Positions 16,913 to 27,309 of a stretch of 53,019 nucleotides of DNA are shown here, piece after piece (the first letter of the stretch is position 1; every line of letters starts with the position of its first letter). The stretch lies in assembly GCF_021043395.1 (NCBI RefSeq), contig NZ_JAJNKE010000018.1:20359-73377 (forward strand). Reading direction: 5' to 3'. The notes under the pieces are model-generated. The model saw nothing but the letters and a program-made list of their open reading frames with translations, was not told where the DNA came from and searched no databases. This stretch comes from Clostridium guangxiense. Lineage in GTDB: Bacteria; Bacillota; Clostridia; Clostridiales; Clostridiaceae. The position numbers were made by a program, and so were the translations under genes.

Positions 16913-18202
16913 ATGAAAACTAATGTTATGAAAAATAGGGATTTTTTGTTGCTTCTTTCTTGTAAATTTGTTTCCTTAACTGGAGATGAAATACAAAGTT
17001 TTGCTCTATCACTGTATGTACTTCAGGTGACTGGTTCAGCTGCTAAATTTGCTTCAGTAATGGCTGTGGCTGTAATTCCAAGATTGATAATTGGACCCAT
17101 ATGTGGAGTTTTTGCAGACTGGTTTAATCGAAAGAAAATAATGATTATACTTGACGTAATTAATGGAATTGTGGTTAGTTCTTTGGTATTAATTTATAAA
17201 ATTAATGGTTATCTAGGAATGATATATATATATACAGCAGTAATAATATTAGCTGTATTAAAAATGTTTTATAATTCAGCGGCATCTGCAGTGGTGCCAA
17301 CAATTGTAGGAAAAGAAAGTCTTTTAAGAGCTAATTCTGTAAATTCTACTGTTTCTTTTATTCCAGAAATTATTGGACCTCTTATTTCTGGAATAGTAGT
17401 TGGTTTTTTTGGAATCGTATATATAATTCTATTTAATTCCATAAGTTTCTTTTTGTCAGCAGTGATAGAGGTATTTATTGAAATACCTAAAAATGATAGA
17501 AAAGATAGAAAATTTAACTTTTATCAATTCAGAAAGGATTTTATCGATGGTATTAGATATATTAAAGAAAGGGCAATACTTATGAAAATAACAATTTGCT
17601 GCTTTGCTATGAATTTAGCACTTAATCCTGTTCTTTACATTGGAATAAGATATATAGGAAAAAATGTGTTTAAAATATCAGATGCATCCATTGGGTCTAT
17701 ACAAGCTGTATTTACGGCTGGAGCCGTTATAGGTTCAATTATTCCTGGATTAATTAAAAGAAAGATAGAACCAAGTAAATCTTTTGCTGTTTCGACTAAT
17801 TTAGGTGGAATATTAGTAATATTTGTAAGCTTCATTTTGGTATTGTATTATAATGGTGTAATTACAAACTTAATGTTTATGATAACTGCAATTACAATTC
17901 TTATTACTGTTATGGTAATATTTATAATAATGTCAAATGTGTTTTCCGCAACTGTTTTCCAAGCTGAAGCACCAAATGAGATGCTTGGAAGAATTGGAGC
18001 GGTAGTCTCAACGGCATGCGATGCAGCAATTCCAATAGGTCAGGTTGTTATAGGAATTTTATATGATTATACAAAATCATATGTACCAATGTTTTTGTGT
18101 GGAGTTATTATGTTGTCGTCGGGTTTATATTTTGTAATTAGCCAGAAATTTGATCATGCCAAGATGTGTAAAATGCAAAATAACAATAGTAATGCTATAT
18201 AG
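16913..18202 (+). CDS. Major facilitator superfamily transporter (drug-efflux type)
   Basis: This is a twelve-helix MFS permease of the MefA/macrolide-efflux-like group with unknown substrate. Motif A is recognisable after helix 2 as GVFADWFNRKK (about residues 62-72). Repeated hydrophobic segments run through the whole protein of about 429 aa. The ATG at 16913 or the GTG three codons earlier could be the start; only a weak TGGGTG lies upstream. It is monocistronic. Its damaged copy directly upstream shows that the locus underwent tandem duplication. Export of a drug or lipid-like compound is a guess from the family. Confidence 0.82.
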   Translation: MKTNVMKNRDFLLLLSCKFVSLTGDEIQSFALSLYVLQVTGSAAKFASVMAVAVIPRLIIGPICGVFADWFNRKKIMIILDVINGIVVSSLVLIYKINGYLGMIYIYTAVIILAVLKMFYNSAASAVVPTIVGKESLLRANSVNSTVSFIPEIIGPLISGIVVGFFGIVYIILFNSISFFLSAVIEVFIEIPKNDRKDRKFNFYQFRKDFIDGIRYIKERAILMKITICCFAMNLALNPVLYIGIRYIGKNVFKISDASIGSIQAVFTAGAVIGSIIPGLIKRKIEPSKSFAVSTNLGGILVIFVSFILVLYYNGVITNLMFMITAITILITVMVIFIIMSNVFSATVFQAEAPNEMLGRIGAVVSTACDAAIPIGQVVIGILYDYTKSYVPMFLCGVIMLSSGLYFVISQKFDHAKMCKMQNNNSNAI

Positions 18203-18222
18203 CATCACTATTATTATTTTAT
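18185..18222 (+). terminator. Terminator overlapping the MFS stop codon
   Basis: AATAGTAATGCT and AGCATCACTATT pair around a TATAT loop that contains the stop codon; a T-rich tail follows. Confidence 0.6.
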
Positions 18223-18237
18223 GATTTTTCTTTTAAC

Positions 18238-18476
18238 AGGTTGAGAGTGCGATAGCACCTCAACTAAAAGCCACCCGCTATGCAGGTTAGATTAAACGCT
18301 TAAGCAAAAAGAGATGTTATATGGCTCAAAGTTTAGCACATACTAAGTGGATGCGCAAGTATCACATACATTTATTAGTATTAATATCACCTAAAGAAAG
18401 TATATCGTCATTTATGGGATATTTAAAAGATAAAAGTGTAATCATGATATTTGATGGACATTTAAATTTTGATTGA
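18238..18476 (+). mobile_element. IS200/IS605-family remnant with internally deleted tnpA
   Basis: The left end is recognisable: the hairpin GAGAGTGCGATAGCACCTC, then CCACCCGCTATGCAGGT, and the leader up to an ATG at 18321. The reading frame from 18321 to 18476 encodes 51 residues beginning MAQSLAHTKWMRKYHIH and ending in LVLISPKESISSFMGYLKDK and FDGHL. Intact TnpA proteins of this family are about 130-150 aa. The piece between the N-terminus and the HUH-containing segment, and the C-terminus with the catalytic tyrosine, are missing. The element is therefore dead. Confidence 0.88.
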
Positions 18477-18484
18477 TTTTTAAA

Positions 18485-18636
18485 AAGGGAATGGGAGTAA
18501 ATACCCAAACCCCAGATTATGGATAGAGCTAATATTTAGTTTAGATATCACATGGGCTGCCGCCCAAACCCCAGATTATGGATAGAGCTAATATTTAGTT
18601 TAGATATCACATGGGCTGCCGCCCAAACCCCAGAGG
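18485..18636 (+). repeat. R1-related tandem array, 59-bp units
   Basis: One partial box (GGGAGTAAATACCC hairpin then AAACCCC) is followed by two identical 59-bp units, 18512-18570 and 18571-18629. Each unit has GATATCACATGGGC, a GGGC-TGCC-GCCC hairpin and AAACCCCAG, the same layout as R1 but with a different spacer. It lies between the IS200 remnant and the stop codon of the gene at 18638. Confidence 0.85.
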
Positions 18637-18637
18637 A

Positions 18638-18994
18638 TTACTTCCATTCGAGTTGGCGGCGTTGGAGTTCTCGGTTGGCTTGTTTTTCCTTAATGTTTTT
18701 TAGGTCATCTTTGCTCATATGATCCTTGTTGTGTTCGATATATCCTCTTGTGGACCTGTAGGCCTCTTCTAATTGTTCCTTTTGCTCATGAGGGCTTGTG
18801 GTGTCTCCCATTATTTTAACTTCAAGAGTGTTAATTTCATCTTCTCTTCTTTTTTGTTTTTCTTCAGCAGTTTTTATAGATTCTGGTGATGAATACTTAG
18901 CACCTTGTTCAAAATGTCTTTCTGTTCTAGTATGTTTTTCTACTACATTTTCAAGTTGTTTAAGTCTATTTTTGGTTTCACATTTATCATCCAT
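18638..18994 (-). CDS. Charged, helix-rich hypothetical protein
   Basis: This 118-residue protein is dominated by Lys, Glu, Arg and Gln and is predicted by eye to be helical, perhaps coiled coil (heptad-like KNRLKQLENVVEKH and EKQANRELQRRQLE). It has no signal peptide or membrane segment. I do not recognise a family. A strong ribosome site (AAAGGAGGAATAG) precedes the ATG, which argues for a real gene. Its stop codon is two bases from the 59-bp R1-related array, so its 3' end may have been trimmed or replaced. Confidence 0.7.
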   Translation of the reverse strand: MDDKCETKNRLKQLENVVEKHTRTERHFEQGAKYSSPESIKTAEEKQKRREDEINTLEVKIMGDTTSPHEQKEQLEEAYRSTRGYIEHNKDHMSKDDLKNIKEKQANRELQRRQLEWK

Positions 18995-19020
18995 TTCTAT
19001 TCCTCCTTTAGTGGGAAACG

Positions 19021-19070
19021 CTGAGTACTTTAATATGGTTTATTTATGTTCATTGAAGTACTCGCAAAAT
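19021..19070. repeat. Inverted repeat upstream of the 118-aa gene
   Basis: GAGTACTT near 19022 is mirrored by AAGTACTC near 19057 across about 26 AT-rich bases. It lies in the probable 5' leader of the 118-aa gene (minus strand). It could be an operator or an RNA hairpin. Confidence 0.45.
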
Positions 19071-19182
19071 TAAATTTTATATATCTTTTATAGTTTGTAC
19101 ATAAATAGAAAATATATTAGAGAAATATAAGTGTTAAATGGATAATATTTTTATTGGAAATATTTACTTTAAATTAAATAAT

Positions 19183-19527
19183 TTAAAAAAGTGATCCATT
19201 CCATCCCCAGGTATCAATCTCCTCAATAGTTACATATATTGAATCCTTAGGTATCCCAAGTTCCTTTTCAAATAAAGAGCAAATTTGTGATGTTAAATTA
19301 TTTTTACAAGCTTTTTCAGCATTTCCAAATATTTTAACCTCAACAAAAGCAGCTTTTTCTTTTTTCTCACCTTTAAAATATAAAGTGTAATTATCTTCAA
19401 AGCCAACCATGAGCCAGCTTTCACTTTTGCCTGGAAGAATACTAATTAAATTTCCAAGTTCCTTTTTTACAGTTTCTTTTTTAGAATCATCCATTTTTAC
19501 AGTTACTTTTGAATTTATAAATGGCAT
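19183..19527 (-). CDS. MIF / phenylpyruvate tautomerase-like protein
   Basis: This 114-residue protein of the macrophage migration inhibitory factor family starts MPFINSKVTVK, with the catalytic proline as residue 1 after methionine removal. The length and the C-terminal WGWNGSLF pattern match bacterial MIF homologues (trimeric tautomerases). It may tautomerise phenylpyruvate-like keto acids; the natural substrate in bacteria is unknown. It is a single gene with its own ribosome site, separated from the his operon by a divergent intergenic region. Confidence 0.8.
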   Translation of the reverse strand: MPFINSKVTVKMDDSKKETVKKELGNLISILPGKSESWLMVGFEDNYTLYFKGEKKEKAAFVEVKIFGNAEKACKNNLTSQICSLFEKELGIPKDSIYVTIEEIDTWGWNGSLF

Positions 19528-19613
19528 AACAAAAACCTCCTAATAATTAATTATTTTAAATTACATATACTAAAATTATATACCACATTATTGTGTATAT
19601 TTGCAATTTTTAT

Positions 19614-19642
19614 TTGACATCAGCATATAATGTTGGTACAAT
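19614..19642 (+). promoter_or_regulatory. Sigma-A promoter of the histidine operon
   Basis: A perfect TTGACA (19614-19619) is followed by a 17-base spacer and TACAAT (19637-19642). The leader is only about 50 bases. I see no T-box, no His-rich leader peptide and no attenuator in it. Confidence 0.8.
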
Positions 19643-19698
19643 ATATTTAACACATTAGCGTGGTAAAGCAATAAAGTAAATTACAGGATGTGATAGGA

Positions 19699-20913
19699 AT
19701 GATAAATTTAAGAAAATATATACCTGAGGGTACAAGGGATATTTTATTTAATGAGTGTACAAACAAAAAAAATATAGAAGACATACTAAGAAGTGTTTAT
19801 ATAGAAATGGGTTATAGAGAAGTAAATTCTCCAATCTTTGAATTTTATGATGTATATAACCTTAAAAATCAGCCTATAAAACAAGAAAAAATGTATAAGC
19901 TTTTTGATAATATGGGAAGAATGATGGTATTGAGACCAGATATGACTACACCTATAGCGAGAATTGCAGCTACAAAAATAAAAAATAAAAAATATCCTAT
20001 GAAGCTTTGCTATACTGGAAATGTGTACAGAATGAATGAAGTTCTAAACGGTAAAATAAGTGAAGTAACTCAATCGGGTATAGAAGTAATTGGAAGTAAC
20101 AATCTAAGAGCAGATGTTGAAGTTTTAATTGCTGCAATAAAGGCACTTATAAAAGCCGGACTTAAAGGATTTAAAATAGAAATAGGGCAAGCAGAATTTT
20201 TTAAAAGTATAGTTGAAGATATAGATATTGAAGAAGAGTATATAGAACAGCTTAGAACTTTAATTGAAAACAAAAATTTTAGCGAAGTTGAAAACTTCAT
20301 ATTTGATAATAAAGAAAAATTAAAAGATAAAGGCAATATACTTTCCAAGCTTCCAGAACTTTTTGGAGGCAAAGAAGTAATAGAAAAAGCTAAAAAACTT
20401 ATAAACAACGAAAAAGCTTTAGATACATTAAAAATAATTTCAAAGGTATATGAAGTTGTTGAAAACGCAGGCTACGGGGAGTATCTTTCAATAGATCTTG
20501 GAATGGTACAGCATATAAATTATTATACTGGATTAATATATAGGGGATATGCTAAAGGTATAGGAGATACGCTTTTAAGTGGTGGGAGATATGATAATTT
20601 AATAAATCAGTTTGGATGTGATATTCCAGCTACAGGACTTGCTATAAATGTTGATAATTTAATGGAAGCTTTAGAGAATAGTAATAAAAATTGTGCTGAT
20701 GACTTTGTAAAATTCATGGTTTTTGGAGTGAAAATTGAAAAGGCATATTTAGAAGCTGATGAGCTTAATAAAAAGGGCATAAAAGCAGAAGTTAGCCTTT
20801 TTGATACTCTTCATGAAACCATAGAATATTGTATGAAAAATAAAATTAGCAAAGTAAAAAATATAGATAATGGAGAAACAATTGATGTGAGGAGTATTAA
20901 CAATGAAAAATAA
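19699..20913 (+). CDS. hisZ: ATP phosphoribosyltransferase regulatory subunit
   Basis: HisZ is a HisRS paralogue without aminoacylation activity that binds short-form HisG and gives it histidine feedback control. Motif 2-like [15 protein letters not shown] and the LSGGRYDNL segment show the class II synthetase fold. The N-terminus IPEGTRDIL is typical. Length is about 404 aa. The ATG at 19699 is chosen because AGGATGTG lies just upstream; a GTG at 19690 is in frame but has no site. It overlaps hisG by 11 bases, consistent with equimolar synthesis. Confidence 0.92.
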   Translation: MINLRKYIPEGTRDILFNECTNKKNIEDILRSVYIEMGYREVNSPIFEFYDVYNLKNQPIKQEKMYKLFDNMGRMMVLRPDMTTPIARIAATKIKNKKYPMKLCYTGNVYRMNEVLNGKISEVTQSGIEVIGSNNLRADVEVLIAAIKALIKAGLKGFKIEIGQAEFFKSIVEDIDIEEEYIEQLRTLIENKNFSEVENFIFDNKEKLKDKGNILSKLPELFGGKEVIEKAKKLINNEKALDTLKIISKVYEVVENAGYGEYLSIDLGMVQHINYYTGLIYRGYAKGIGDTLLSGGRYDNLINQFGCDIPATGLAINVDNLMEALENSNKNCADDFVKFMVFGVKIEKAYLEADELNKKGIKAEVSLFDTLHETIEYCMKNKISKVKNIDNGETIDVRSINNEK

Positions 20914-21535
20914 TGCACCTATTAGAATTGCACTTACAAAGGGAAGAATAGAAACCAAAGCAATACAAATATTTGAAAAGGCAGGCATTGACTGCAGCGA
21001 GCTTAAGGATAAGGGAAGAAGACTAATCTTCCATGATGTGAAAAATAATATAGACTTTGTACTTGTAAAGGCAGCAGATGTTTTAACTTATGTTGAACAT
21101 GGAGCTGCTGATGTAGGTATAGTTGGAAAAGATACCCTTATGGAAATGAATAAAGATTGTTATGAGGTCTTAGATTTAAAAACAGGTAAGTGTAAATTTT
21201 CATTAGCATCACTTCCTGATTTTAAGTTAAATGAAGGCTGTAATAGAAAAAAAATAGCGACTAAATATCCTAATGTTACTAGAAATTATTTTAGGGAAAA
21301 GGGAATGGATGTTGAAATAATAAAAATTGAAGGCTCTGTTGAACTTGCACCAATACTTGGACTCGCAGATGCTATAGTAGATATAGTTGAAACAGGGAAT
21401 ACTCTAAAGGAAAATGGGCTAGTGGTATTTGAAGATATATGTAATATAAGCACAAGAATGATAGTAAATAGAGCAAGTATGAAACTTAGAAAAGATGAAA
21501 TAGGCACAATAATAAGCAGGGTGAAAAACATTTAG
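20903..21535 (+). CDS. hisG: ATP phosphoribosyltransferase, short form
   Basis: First enzyme of histidine synthesis: it joins ATP and PRPP to phosphoribosyl-ATP. The N-terminal IALTKGRI and the PRPP-binding region [19 protein letters not shown] are diagnostic. At 210 aa it lacks the C-terminal regulatory domain and therefore depends on HisZ, which is encoded immediately upstream and overlaps it. Confidence 0.96.
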   Translation: MKNNAPIRIALTKGRIETKAIQIFEKAGIDCSELKDKGRRLIFHDVKNNIDFVLVKAADVLTYVEHGAADVGIVGKDTLMEMNKDCYEVLDLKTGKCKFSLASLPDFKLNEGCNRKKIATKYPNVTRNYFREKGMDVEIIKIEGSVELAPILGLADAIVDIVETGNTLKENGLVVFEDICNISTRMIVNRASMKLRKDEIGTIISRVKNI

Positions 21536-21551
21536 AAGGGAAAGAATATGA

Positions 21552-22847
21552 ATGGATGATATTATAAATATTATATATAATGGCAGCGAGGAAGGAAAAA
21601 GATATTTTGAGTCTCTAAAAGAGAGACAAGGAAAAGCAGATGAAAGTGTAATGAAGATAGTGGAGGATATCCTTCAAGAGGTAAGGAAAAATGGGGATAG
21701 GGCTTTAACTTACTATACTAGAAAATTTGATTGTCCTAATATAAATGAAATAAAAGTTTCAAAAGAGGAAATAAAAGAAGCCTATGATAAAGTAGATAAG
21801 GATTTTATTGATGCACTTAAAACTGCAAAAGAAAATATATGGGATTTTCACGAAAAGCAAAAGGAAAATTCTATGATAGTACCTTCAAAAGATGGAATAA
21901 TGATGGGACGTATTGTCAGAGGACTTGAGAAGGTAGGAATATACGTACCAGGTGGAACAGCAGCTTACCCATCTTCTGTGCTTATGAATGCCATTCCAGC
22001 TAAGGTTGCAGGGGTAGAAAAGATAATAATGACGACGCCTCCTATGAAGGATGGTTTTATTAATCCTAATATTTTGGTTGCAGCAGATATTTCTGGAGTA
22101 GATGAAATTTATAAGGTTGGAGGAGCTCAAGCAGTTGGTGCCTTAGCTTTTGGAACAGAAACTATTGATAAAGTTGATAAAATAGTTGGACCTGGAAATA
22201 TTTTTGTGGCTATGGCGAAGAAAAGCGTGTTTGGATTTGTTGATATAGATATGATTGCAGGACCAAGTGAAATACTTGTAATATCAGATGAAAAGGGTGA
22301 CCCTGAGTATATAGCAGCAGATTTAATGTCACAAGCAGAACATGATAAGCTTGCTTCTGCTATTCTTGTTACTACTTCAAAAGAACTAGCTGCAAAAGTT
22401 GCATGGGAATTAAAAAAGCAGGTAGAAAAACTTGAAAGAAAAGAAATAATATTAGAATCACTTAAAAATTATGGGGCTATAATAATTACATCTAATATAA
22501 AGGAAGCTATTGGAATTGGAAATACTATAGCACCTGAGCACCTTGAACTTATGCTGGAAAATCCTTTTGTATACTTAGGAGATGTAAAAAATGCAGGCTC
22601 GGTATTTTTAGGATATTATGCTCCAGAACCACTTGGAGACTACATGGCGGGTCCTAATCACGTATTGCCTACAAGTGGTACTGCAAGATTTTTCTCACCT
22701 CTTTCCGTAGATGACTTTGTAAAAAAATCAAGTTATCTTTATTACTCAGAAGAAGCGCTAAGAGGAGTAAAGGATAAGGTTGTAAAACTTGCAGAGACAG
22801 AAGGATTAACTGCTCATGCAAATTCTATAAAAGTAAGATTTAAGTAG
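21552..22847 (+). CDS. hisD: Histidinol dehydrogenase
   Basis: The enzyme oxidises L-histidinol to L-histidine in two NAD-dependent steps with a zinc site. [44 protein letters not shown] and [14 protein letters not shown] are all present in family order. Length is 431 aa. It starts 16 bases after hisG, with AAGGGAAAG as the ribosome site. Confidence 0.97.
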   Translation: MDDIINIIYNGSEEGKRYFESLKERQGKADESVMKIVEDILQEVRKNGDRALTYYTRKFDCPNINEIKVSKEEIKEAYDKVDKDFIDALKTAKENIWDFHEKQKENSMIVPSKDGIMMGRIVRGLEKVGIYVPGGTAAYPSSVLMNAIPAKVAGVEKIIMTTPPMKDGFINPNILVAADISGVDEIYKVGGAQAVGALAFGTETIDKVDKIVGPGNIFVAMAKKSVFGFVDIDMIAGPSEILVISDEKGDPEYIAADLMSQAEHDKLASAILVTTSKELAAKVAWELKKQVEKLERKEIILESLKNYGAIIITSNIKEAIGIGNTIAPEHLELMLENPFVYLGDVKNAGSVFLGYYAPEPLGDYMAGPNHVLPTSGTARFFSPLSVDDFVKKSSYLYYSEEALRGVKDKVVKLAETEGLTAHANSIKVRFK

Positions 22848-22860
22848 AGGTGAAGGTATT

Positions 22861-23445
22861 GTGAGAACAGCAAATATACAAAGAAAAACAGGTGAAACGG
22901 ACATAAGTGTTGAAGTGGACTTAGATGGTGAGGGTAAATATGAAATTGATACAGGTATAGGTTTTTTTGATCATATGCTTTCACTTATGGCAAAACATGG
23001 ACTAATAAATTTAAAGGTTAAAGCTAAAGGCGATACTTATGTTGATTCCCATCATACGGTTGAAGATGTGGGAATAGTAATTGGCGAGTGCATTAAAAAA
23101 GCTCTTTCAGATAAAGCTTCTATTAATAGATATGGAACTGCCTTTGTACCTATGGATGAAGCTCTTGCACAGGTTTCAATGGATATAAGTGGAAGACCAT
23201 TTCTTGTTTTTGATGCAGATTTTACAACAGATAAGCTTGGAACTTTTGATACTGAAATGGTGGAAGAGTTTTTTAGAGCAGTAGCTTTTAATTCAGGTAT
23301 AACACTTCATGTAAGGGTTCTTTATGGGAAAAATAATCACCACATGATTGAAGGCATTTTTAAGGCTTTTGGAAGAGCACTTAGCGAGGCAGTTTCAAAG
23401 AATGAAAGAATAAAAGGAGTAATGTCTACTAAAGGAATGTTATAG
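22861..23445 (+). CDS. hisB: Imidazoleglycerol-phosphate dehydratase
   Basis: The enzyme dehydrates IGP to imidazole-acetol phosphate. Manganese-binding histidine motifs are visible: [18 protein letters not shown] and KNNHHMIEG. At 194 aa it is the monofunctional form without the N-terminal phosphatase of enterobacterial HisB. No separate histidinol-phosphatase or HisC gene is present in this operon. It starts with GTG after GAGGTGAAGG. Confidence 0.96.
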   Translation: MRTANIQRKTGETDISVEVDLDGEGKYEIDTGIGFFDHMLSLMAKHGLINLKVKAKGDTYVDSHHTVEDVGIVIGECIKKALSDKASINRYGTAFVPMDEALAQVSMDISGRPFLVFDADFTTDKLGTFDTEMVEEFFRAVAFNSGITLHVRVLYGKNNHHMIEGIFKAFGRALSEAVSKNERIKGVMSTKGML

Positions 23446-23460
23446 AGAGGTGATTATGAT

Positions 23461-24072
23461 ATGAAAAGAATAGCTATTATTGATTATGGAATGGGAAATT
23501 TAAGAAGTGTACAAAAAGCTTTCGAATTTATAGGGGTTAAACCTTTAATAACTTCTAAAATACAGGAGATAGAGAGCAGCGATGCAATAATACTTCCAGG
23601 TGTAGGAGCCTTTCCTGATGCTATGGAAAATTTAAGTAGATTAAATCTTGATAAGATAATTGTAAATGAAGCTAAAAAAGGAAAGCCACTTATGGGAATT
23701 TGTCTTGGAATGCAGTTATTATTTAATGAAAGCGAAGAAGTGAGGCTTACAGAGGGACTTGGACTTATAGATGGAAGAGTAAAAAAATTTGAAGTGGATT
23801 TAAAAATACCTCAAATAGGTTGGAATAATATTAATATTTCAAAGCCTTGTACTGTATTAAAAGATACAAAAGAAGGTGAATATGTGTATTTTGTACATTC
23901 ATATTATGCAGAGTTAAAAAATGAAGAAAATTTGAATGCGTATTGCAATTATGGAGTTAAAGTACCCGCTGTTGTAAGTAGAGGAAATATATTTGGACTT
24001 CAATTTCACCCAGAAAAGAGTGGAGAAGTTGGGATAAAAATGCTTAAAAACTTTTGGGAGCTGATAAAATGA
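23461..24072 (+). CDS. hisH: Imidazole glycerol phosphate synthase, glutamine amidotransferase subunit
   Basis: HisH releases ammonia from glutamine and channels it to HisF. The class I triad is visible: nucleophile C81 in [10 protein letters not shown], with H183 and E185 in QFHPEKSG. Length is 203 aa. Its stop overlaps the hisA start (ATGA). Confidence 0.96.
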   Translation: MKRIAIIDYGMGNLRSVQKAFEFIGVKPLITSKIQEIESSDAIILPGVGAFPDAMENLSRLNLDKIIVNEAKKGKPLMGICLGMQLLFNESEEVRLTEGLGLIDGRVKKFEVDLKIPQIGWNNINISKPCTVLKDTKEGEYVYFVHSYYAELKNEENLNAYCNYGVKVPAVVSRGNIFGLQFHPEKSGEVGIKMLKNFWELIK

Positions 24073-24785
24073 TAATTTTACCTGCAATTGATATAAGAGA
24101 TGGAAAATGTGTAAGACTCTATAAAGGAATATTTGAAAAATCTGAAATAGTAGCTGAAAGCCCTGTAGAAACAGCTAAGTCTTTTGAAGAAGATGGAGCA
24201 GAATATATACATGTTGTTGATCTTGATGGAGCACTTAAGGGTGAGGTTATAAATATAGAGACTATAAAAAACATAGTTGAAAGTGTAAATATACCAATAG
24301 AACTGGGTGGTGGAATAAGAAATATAGAAACTGTTGATAAACTTATTGAAATAGGGGTTAAAAGGGTTATTCTTGGAACAGCAGCACTTAATGATAAAGT
24401 ATTTGTAAAAGAGGCTGTTAGAAAGTATGATGATAAAATAGCAGTAGGAATAGATGCCAAAGATGGGTTTGTTGCAGTCAATGGATGGCTTGATGTTAGT
24501 AAATCAAATTATATAGATTTTGCTAAATTTATGGAATACATAGGAGTAAAAAATATAATACTTACAGATATAAGCAAGGATGGAACTCTAGAAGGACCAA
24601 ATTTTAATATGTTAAGAGAACTTAGAAAAAATGTAAAGTGCAATATTACAGCATCAGGTGGAATAAAGTCTATAGATGATATTTTAAAGTTAAATGATAT
24701 GAACCTTTATGGAACGATAGTTGGAAAGGCAATATACAGTGGAAACGTTGATTTGAAGGAAGCGATAAAAAAGAGCAGAGAGTAG
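24069..24785 (+). CDS. hisA: ProFAR isomerase (HisA)
   Basis: The product isomerises ProFAR to PRFAR within an eight-stranded barrel. The N-terminal [14 protein letters not shown] with catalytic Asp, ELGGGIR and TASGGIKS phosphate-binding loops are present. The ATG at 24069 overlaps the hisH stop and has GGGAG eight bases before it; an in-frame TTG at 24054 is less likely. Length is 238 aa. Confidence 0.96.
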   Translation: MIILPAIDIRDGKCVRLYKGIFEKSEIVAESPVETAKSFEEDGAEYIHVVDLDGALKGEVINIETIKNIVESVNIPIELGGGIRNIETVDKLIEIGVKRVILGTAALNDKVFVKEAVRKYDDKIAVGIDAKDGFVAVNGWLDVSKSNYIDFAKFMEYIGVKNIILTDISKDGTLEGPNFNMLRELRKNVKCNITASGGIKSIDDILKLNDMNLYGTIVGKAIYSGNVDLKEAIKKSRE

Positions 24786-24796
24786 GAGGGATTAAA

Positions 24797-25558
24797 GTGC
24801 TTACAAAACGAATAGTACCATGTCTTGATGTAGATATGGGAAAAGTGGTTAAAGGAATTAATTTTGTAAATTTAAAAGAAGTTGGAGACCCTGTCGCTAT
24901 AGCTGATTTTTACAACAAAGAAGGGGCAGATGAGATAGTTTTTTTAGATATAAGTGCCACTAATGAAGGCAGAAAAACTATGATAGATGTTGTGAGGAAA
25001 ACAGCGGAGAGAGTTTTTATTCCTCTTACGGTTGGAGGTGGAATAAGAAGCCTTGAGGATTTTAAAAATATTTTAAGAGCTGGAGCGGATAAAATATCTG
25101 TAAATTCAGCAGCTATAAGAAGACCAGAGCTTATAACAGAGGCAGCAGAAAAGTTTGGAAGTCAGTGTGTTGTGGTTGCTATAGATGGGAAAAAAAGATC
25201 CGACAATTCAGGTTGGAATGTATTTATAAATGGAGGAAGAATAGATACAGGGCTTGATGCGGTTGAATGGGCATTAAAATGCGAAAAACTTGGAGCAGGA
25301 GAAATACTTTTAACAAGTATGGATGCCGATGGTACAAGAAATGGGTATGATGTTGAGTTTACAGATACTATATGCAAAAGTGTAAGAATACCTGTAATAG
25401 CATCTGGAGGTTGTGGTAAACTTGAAGATTTTAAGGAGATATTTGAGAAAAGCTCTGCAGATGCAGCTCTTGCAGCTTCACTTTTTCATTATAGAGAACT
25501 TACTATAAAAGAGGTTAAAGAGTATTTAAAAGGAAGCGGAGTAGAAGTTAGAATTTAA
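24797..25558 (+). CDS. hisF: Imidazole glycerol phosphate synthase, cyclase subunit
   Basis: HisF makes IGP and AICAR from PRFAR and ammonia supplied by His[17 protein letters not shown] with the catalytic Asp, TVGGGIRS, and [15 protein letters not shown] are diagnostic. Length is 253 aa. It starts with GTG after AGGAGGG, 11 bases beyond hisA. Confidence 0.97.
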   Translation: MLTKRIVPCLDVDMGKVVKGINFVNLKEVGDPVAIADFYNKEGADEIVFLDISATNEGRKTMIDVVRKTAERVFIPLTVGGGIRSLEDFKNILRAGADKISVNSAAIRRPELITEAAEKFGSQCVVVAIDGKKRSDNSGWNVFINGGRIDTGLDAVEWALKCEKLGAGEILLTSMDADGTRNGYDVEFTDTICKSVRIPVIASGGCGKLEDFKEIFEKSSADAALAASLFHYRELTIKEVKEYLKGSGVEVRI

Positions 25559-25588
25559 AACAAAACCTAAAATAAAGGAGGATATAAT

Positions 25589-25933
25589 TTGAAAGCTAAG
25601 GAGGTAATTGATATAGTAAATTTTTCAAAAGGACTTGTGCCAGCAGTTGTTCAAGATTTTCAAACCGGAGAAGTGCTTATGCTTGCATATATGGATAAAA
25701 AAGCTTTTGAAAAAACCATAGAAACGGGAACTTCATGGTTTTGGAGTAGATCAAGAAAATCATACTGGAATAAAGGAGAAACTTCTGGACATTTTCAATA
25801 TGTTAAAGAAATAAGCGTTGATTGTGATGGGGACACCATTTTGTTAAAGGTAAAGCAAGTTGGTGCAGCGTGTCATACTGGAAATAGAAGCTGTTTTTAT
25901 AGAAAACTTGAGTGTAAGGAGAGGGAAAAATGA
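25589..25933 (+). CDS. hisI: Phosphoribosyl-AMP cyclohydrolase
   Basis: The zinc- and magnesium-dependent enzyme opens the purine ring of [23 protein letters not shown], the [11 protein letters not shown] metal site and [11 protein letters not shown] are present. At 114 aa it is the stand-alone form, with the HisE activity on a separate gene. A TTG start follows an optimal AAAGGAGG; the stop overlaps hisE. Confidence 0.95.
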   Translation: MKAKEVIDIVNFSKGLVPAVVQDFQTGEVLMLAYMDKKAFEKTIETGTSWFWSRSRKSYWNKGETSGHFQYVKEISVDCDGDTILLKVKQVGAACHTGNRSCFYRKLECKEREK

Positions 25934-26262
25934 TTGATAAAAAAGTTTTAAATGAATTATATGCTGTTATAAAAGATAGAAAAGAAAATCCAATGGAAGG
26001 ATCATACACAAATTATCTTTTTAATAAAGGTATAGATAAAATACTTAAAAAAGTAGGAGAAGAAAGTACAGAAGTTATAATAGCTGCTAAAAATGAAAAC
26101 AAAGATGAATTTGTAGGAGAAGTTTGTGATGTAATATATCACCTTATGGTACTTCTTGTGGAGAAAAATATTAAGCTTGAAGATATATCAGAAGAATTAA
26201 ACAAAAGAAGCAAAAAGATTGGGAATAAGAAAGCGGAAAGAAAACCTGTTGAAAAAATATAG
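25930..26262 (+). CDS. hisE: Phosphoribosyl-ATP pyrophosphatase
   Basis: HisE hydrolyses PR-ATP to PR-AMP. It is an all-alpha MazG-like protein of 110 aa, with [15 protein letters not shown] and [13 protein letters not shown] carrying the metal-binding acids. Its start overlaps the hisI stop (ATGA). It is the last gene of the his operon; no clear terminator follows before the AEC gene. Confidence 0.95.
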   Translation: MIDKKVLNELYAVIKDRKENPMEGSYTNYLFNKGIDKILKKVGEESTEVIIAAKNENKDEFVGEVCDVIYHLMVLLVEKNIKLEDISEELNKRSKKIGNKKAERKPVEKI

Positions 26263-26324
26263 GCTGTTGTTGTAAAATTATAAATGTGATTGTTTTTATT
26301 TAAACTTAAAGAGGAGGCATAATT

Positions 26325-27230
26325 TTGAACAACAGCATTTTTAATCAAGTTGAAATTTTAATTTTGATGATGGTAGTTGGAGTGATTTTAAGAAAATTAA
26401 ATGCTATAACTGATCAGGTTAATAAGGGATTATCATATATACTTGTAAATGTGACAATGCCCTTTTTAATTATTAATTCATTTAATTTTAGTTTCTCAAA
26501 AAGTATGTTTCAAAAGGGTATTATGATTTTTCTATACTCATTATCTATACATATTTTTCTTATAATTTTAAGTAAGGTTACTTATTTTAAATTTCCACAG
26601 GATAAAAAGAAAGTTATGAAATTTGCAACCATATTTTCAAATTGTGGCTTCATAGGATATCCTATAGTTGCAGGCTTGTATGGCAAGGTGGGAGTTTTTT
26701 ACACATCGATATATACAATACCCTTCAATATTTTTTTGTGGTCTTATGGTACACTTCTTTTTACTGATAAGAATGATGAAAATATATTTAAGAAGGTTTT
26801 TTTAACGCCTCCAATGATTGCTATGTTTATTGGACTTATAATGTTTTTCTTTTCCTTGAAACTTCCAAGCCCAGTTATTAAAACAGCAGAAAGCATTGGG
26901 AATATGACTACACCTCTTTCTATGTTTGTAATAGGGGCAATGCTTGCAGACGTAAAATTTAAAGAAATTTTCTCCGGTATTAGTGTTTATTACGTCAACC
27001 TCATAAAGCTTATTATTGCACCTGTAATTGTATTTTTATTTTTAAATGTATTAGGAGTTCAAAAAACTGTTTTAGATATATGTGTAATTTTAACGGCTAT
27101 GCCATCTGGTACTATTGTAGGAGTTTTTGCAGAAAATTATGGTGGAGACAAAAAAATTGCATCAAAATGTGCCTTTTTAAGCACAATATTATCTGTATTT
27201 ACGATACCAATTATATTTATGTTGCTATAA
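26325..27230 (+). CDS. AEC family (auxin efflux carrier-type) transporter
   Basis: This is a ten-helix integral membrane permease of about 301 aa. The N-terminal VGVILRKLNAITDQVNKGLS and the helix-5 region FSNCGFIGYPIV are typical of AEC proteins such as bacterial malate or organic acid carriers. A TTG start is supported by GAGGAGG seven bases upstream. It lies 62 bases after hisE and might be read through from the his promoter. The substrate is unknown. Confidence 0.85.
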   Translation: MNNSIFNQVEILILMMVVGVILRKLNAITDQVNKGLSYILVNVTMPFLIINSFNFSFSKSMFQKGIMIFLYSLSIHIFLIILSKVTYFKFPQDKKKVMKFATIFSNCGFIGYPIVAGLYGKVGVFYTSIYTIPFNIFLWSYGTLLFTDKNDENIFKKVFLTPPMIAMFIGLIMFFFSLKLPSPVIKTAESIGNMTTPLSMFVIGAMLADVKFKEIFSGISVYYVNLIKLIIAPVIVFLFLNVLGVQKTVLDICVILTAMPSGTIVGVFAENYGGDKKIASKCAFLSTILSVFTIPIIFMLL

Positions 27231-27309
27231 TTTTAGCTAAAACATAGTTAATTTATAGATAAATTTAAAAAAGTTTGTTATAATTTTAGTTGATTTAAGG
27301 ATAATTAAA

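Noticed and set aside
18512-18629. CRISPR-like spacing of the 59-bp repeats
   Set aside because: The two units are identical throughout, with no variable spacer.
19643-19698. T-box or His leader peptide before hisZ
   Set aside because: The leader is too short, and neither a T-box sequence nor a run of His codons is present.
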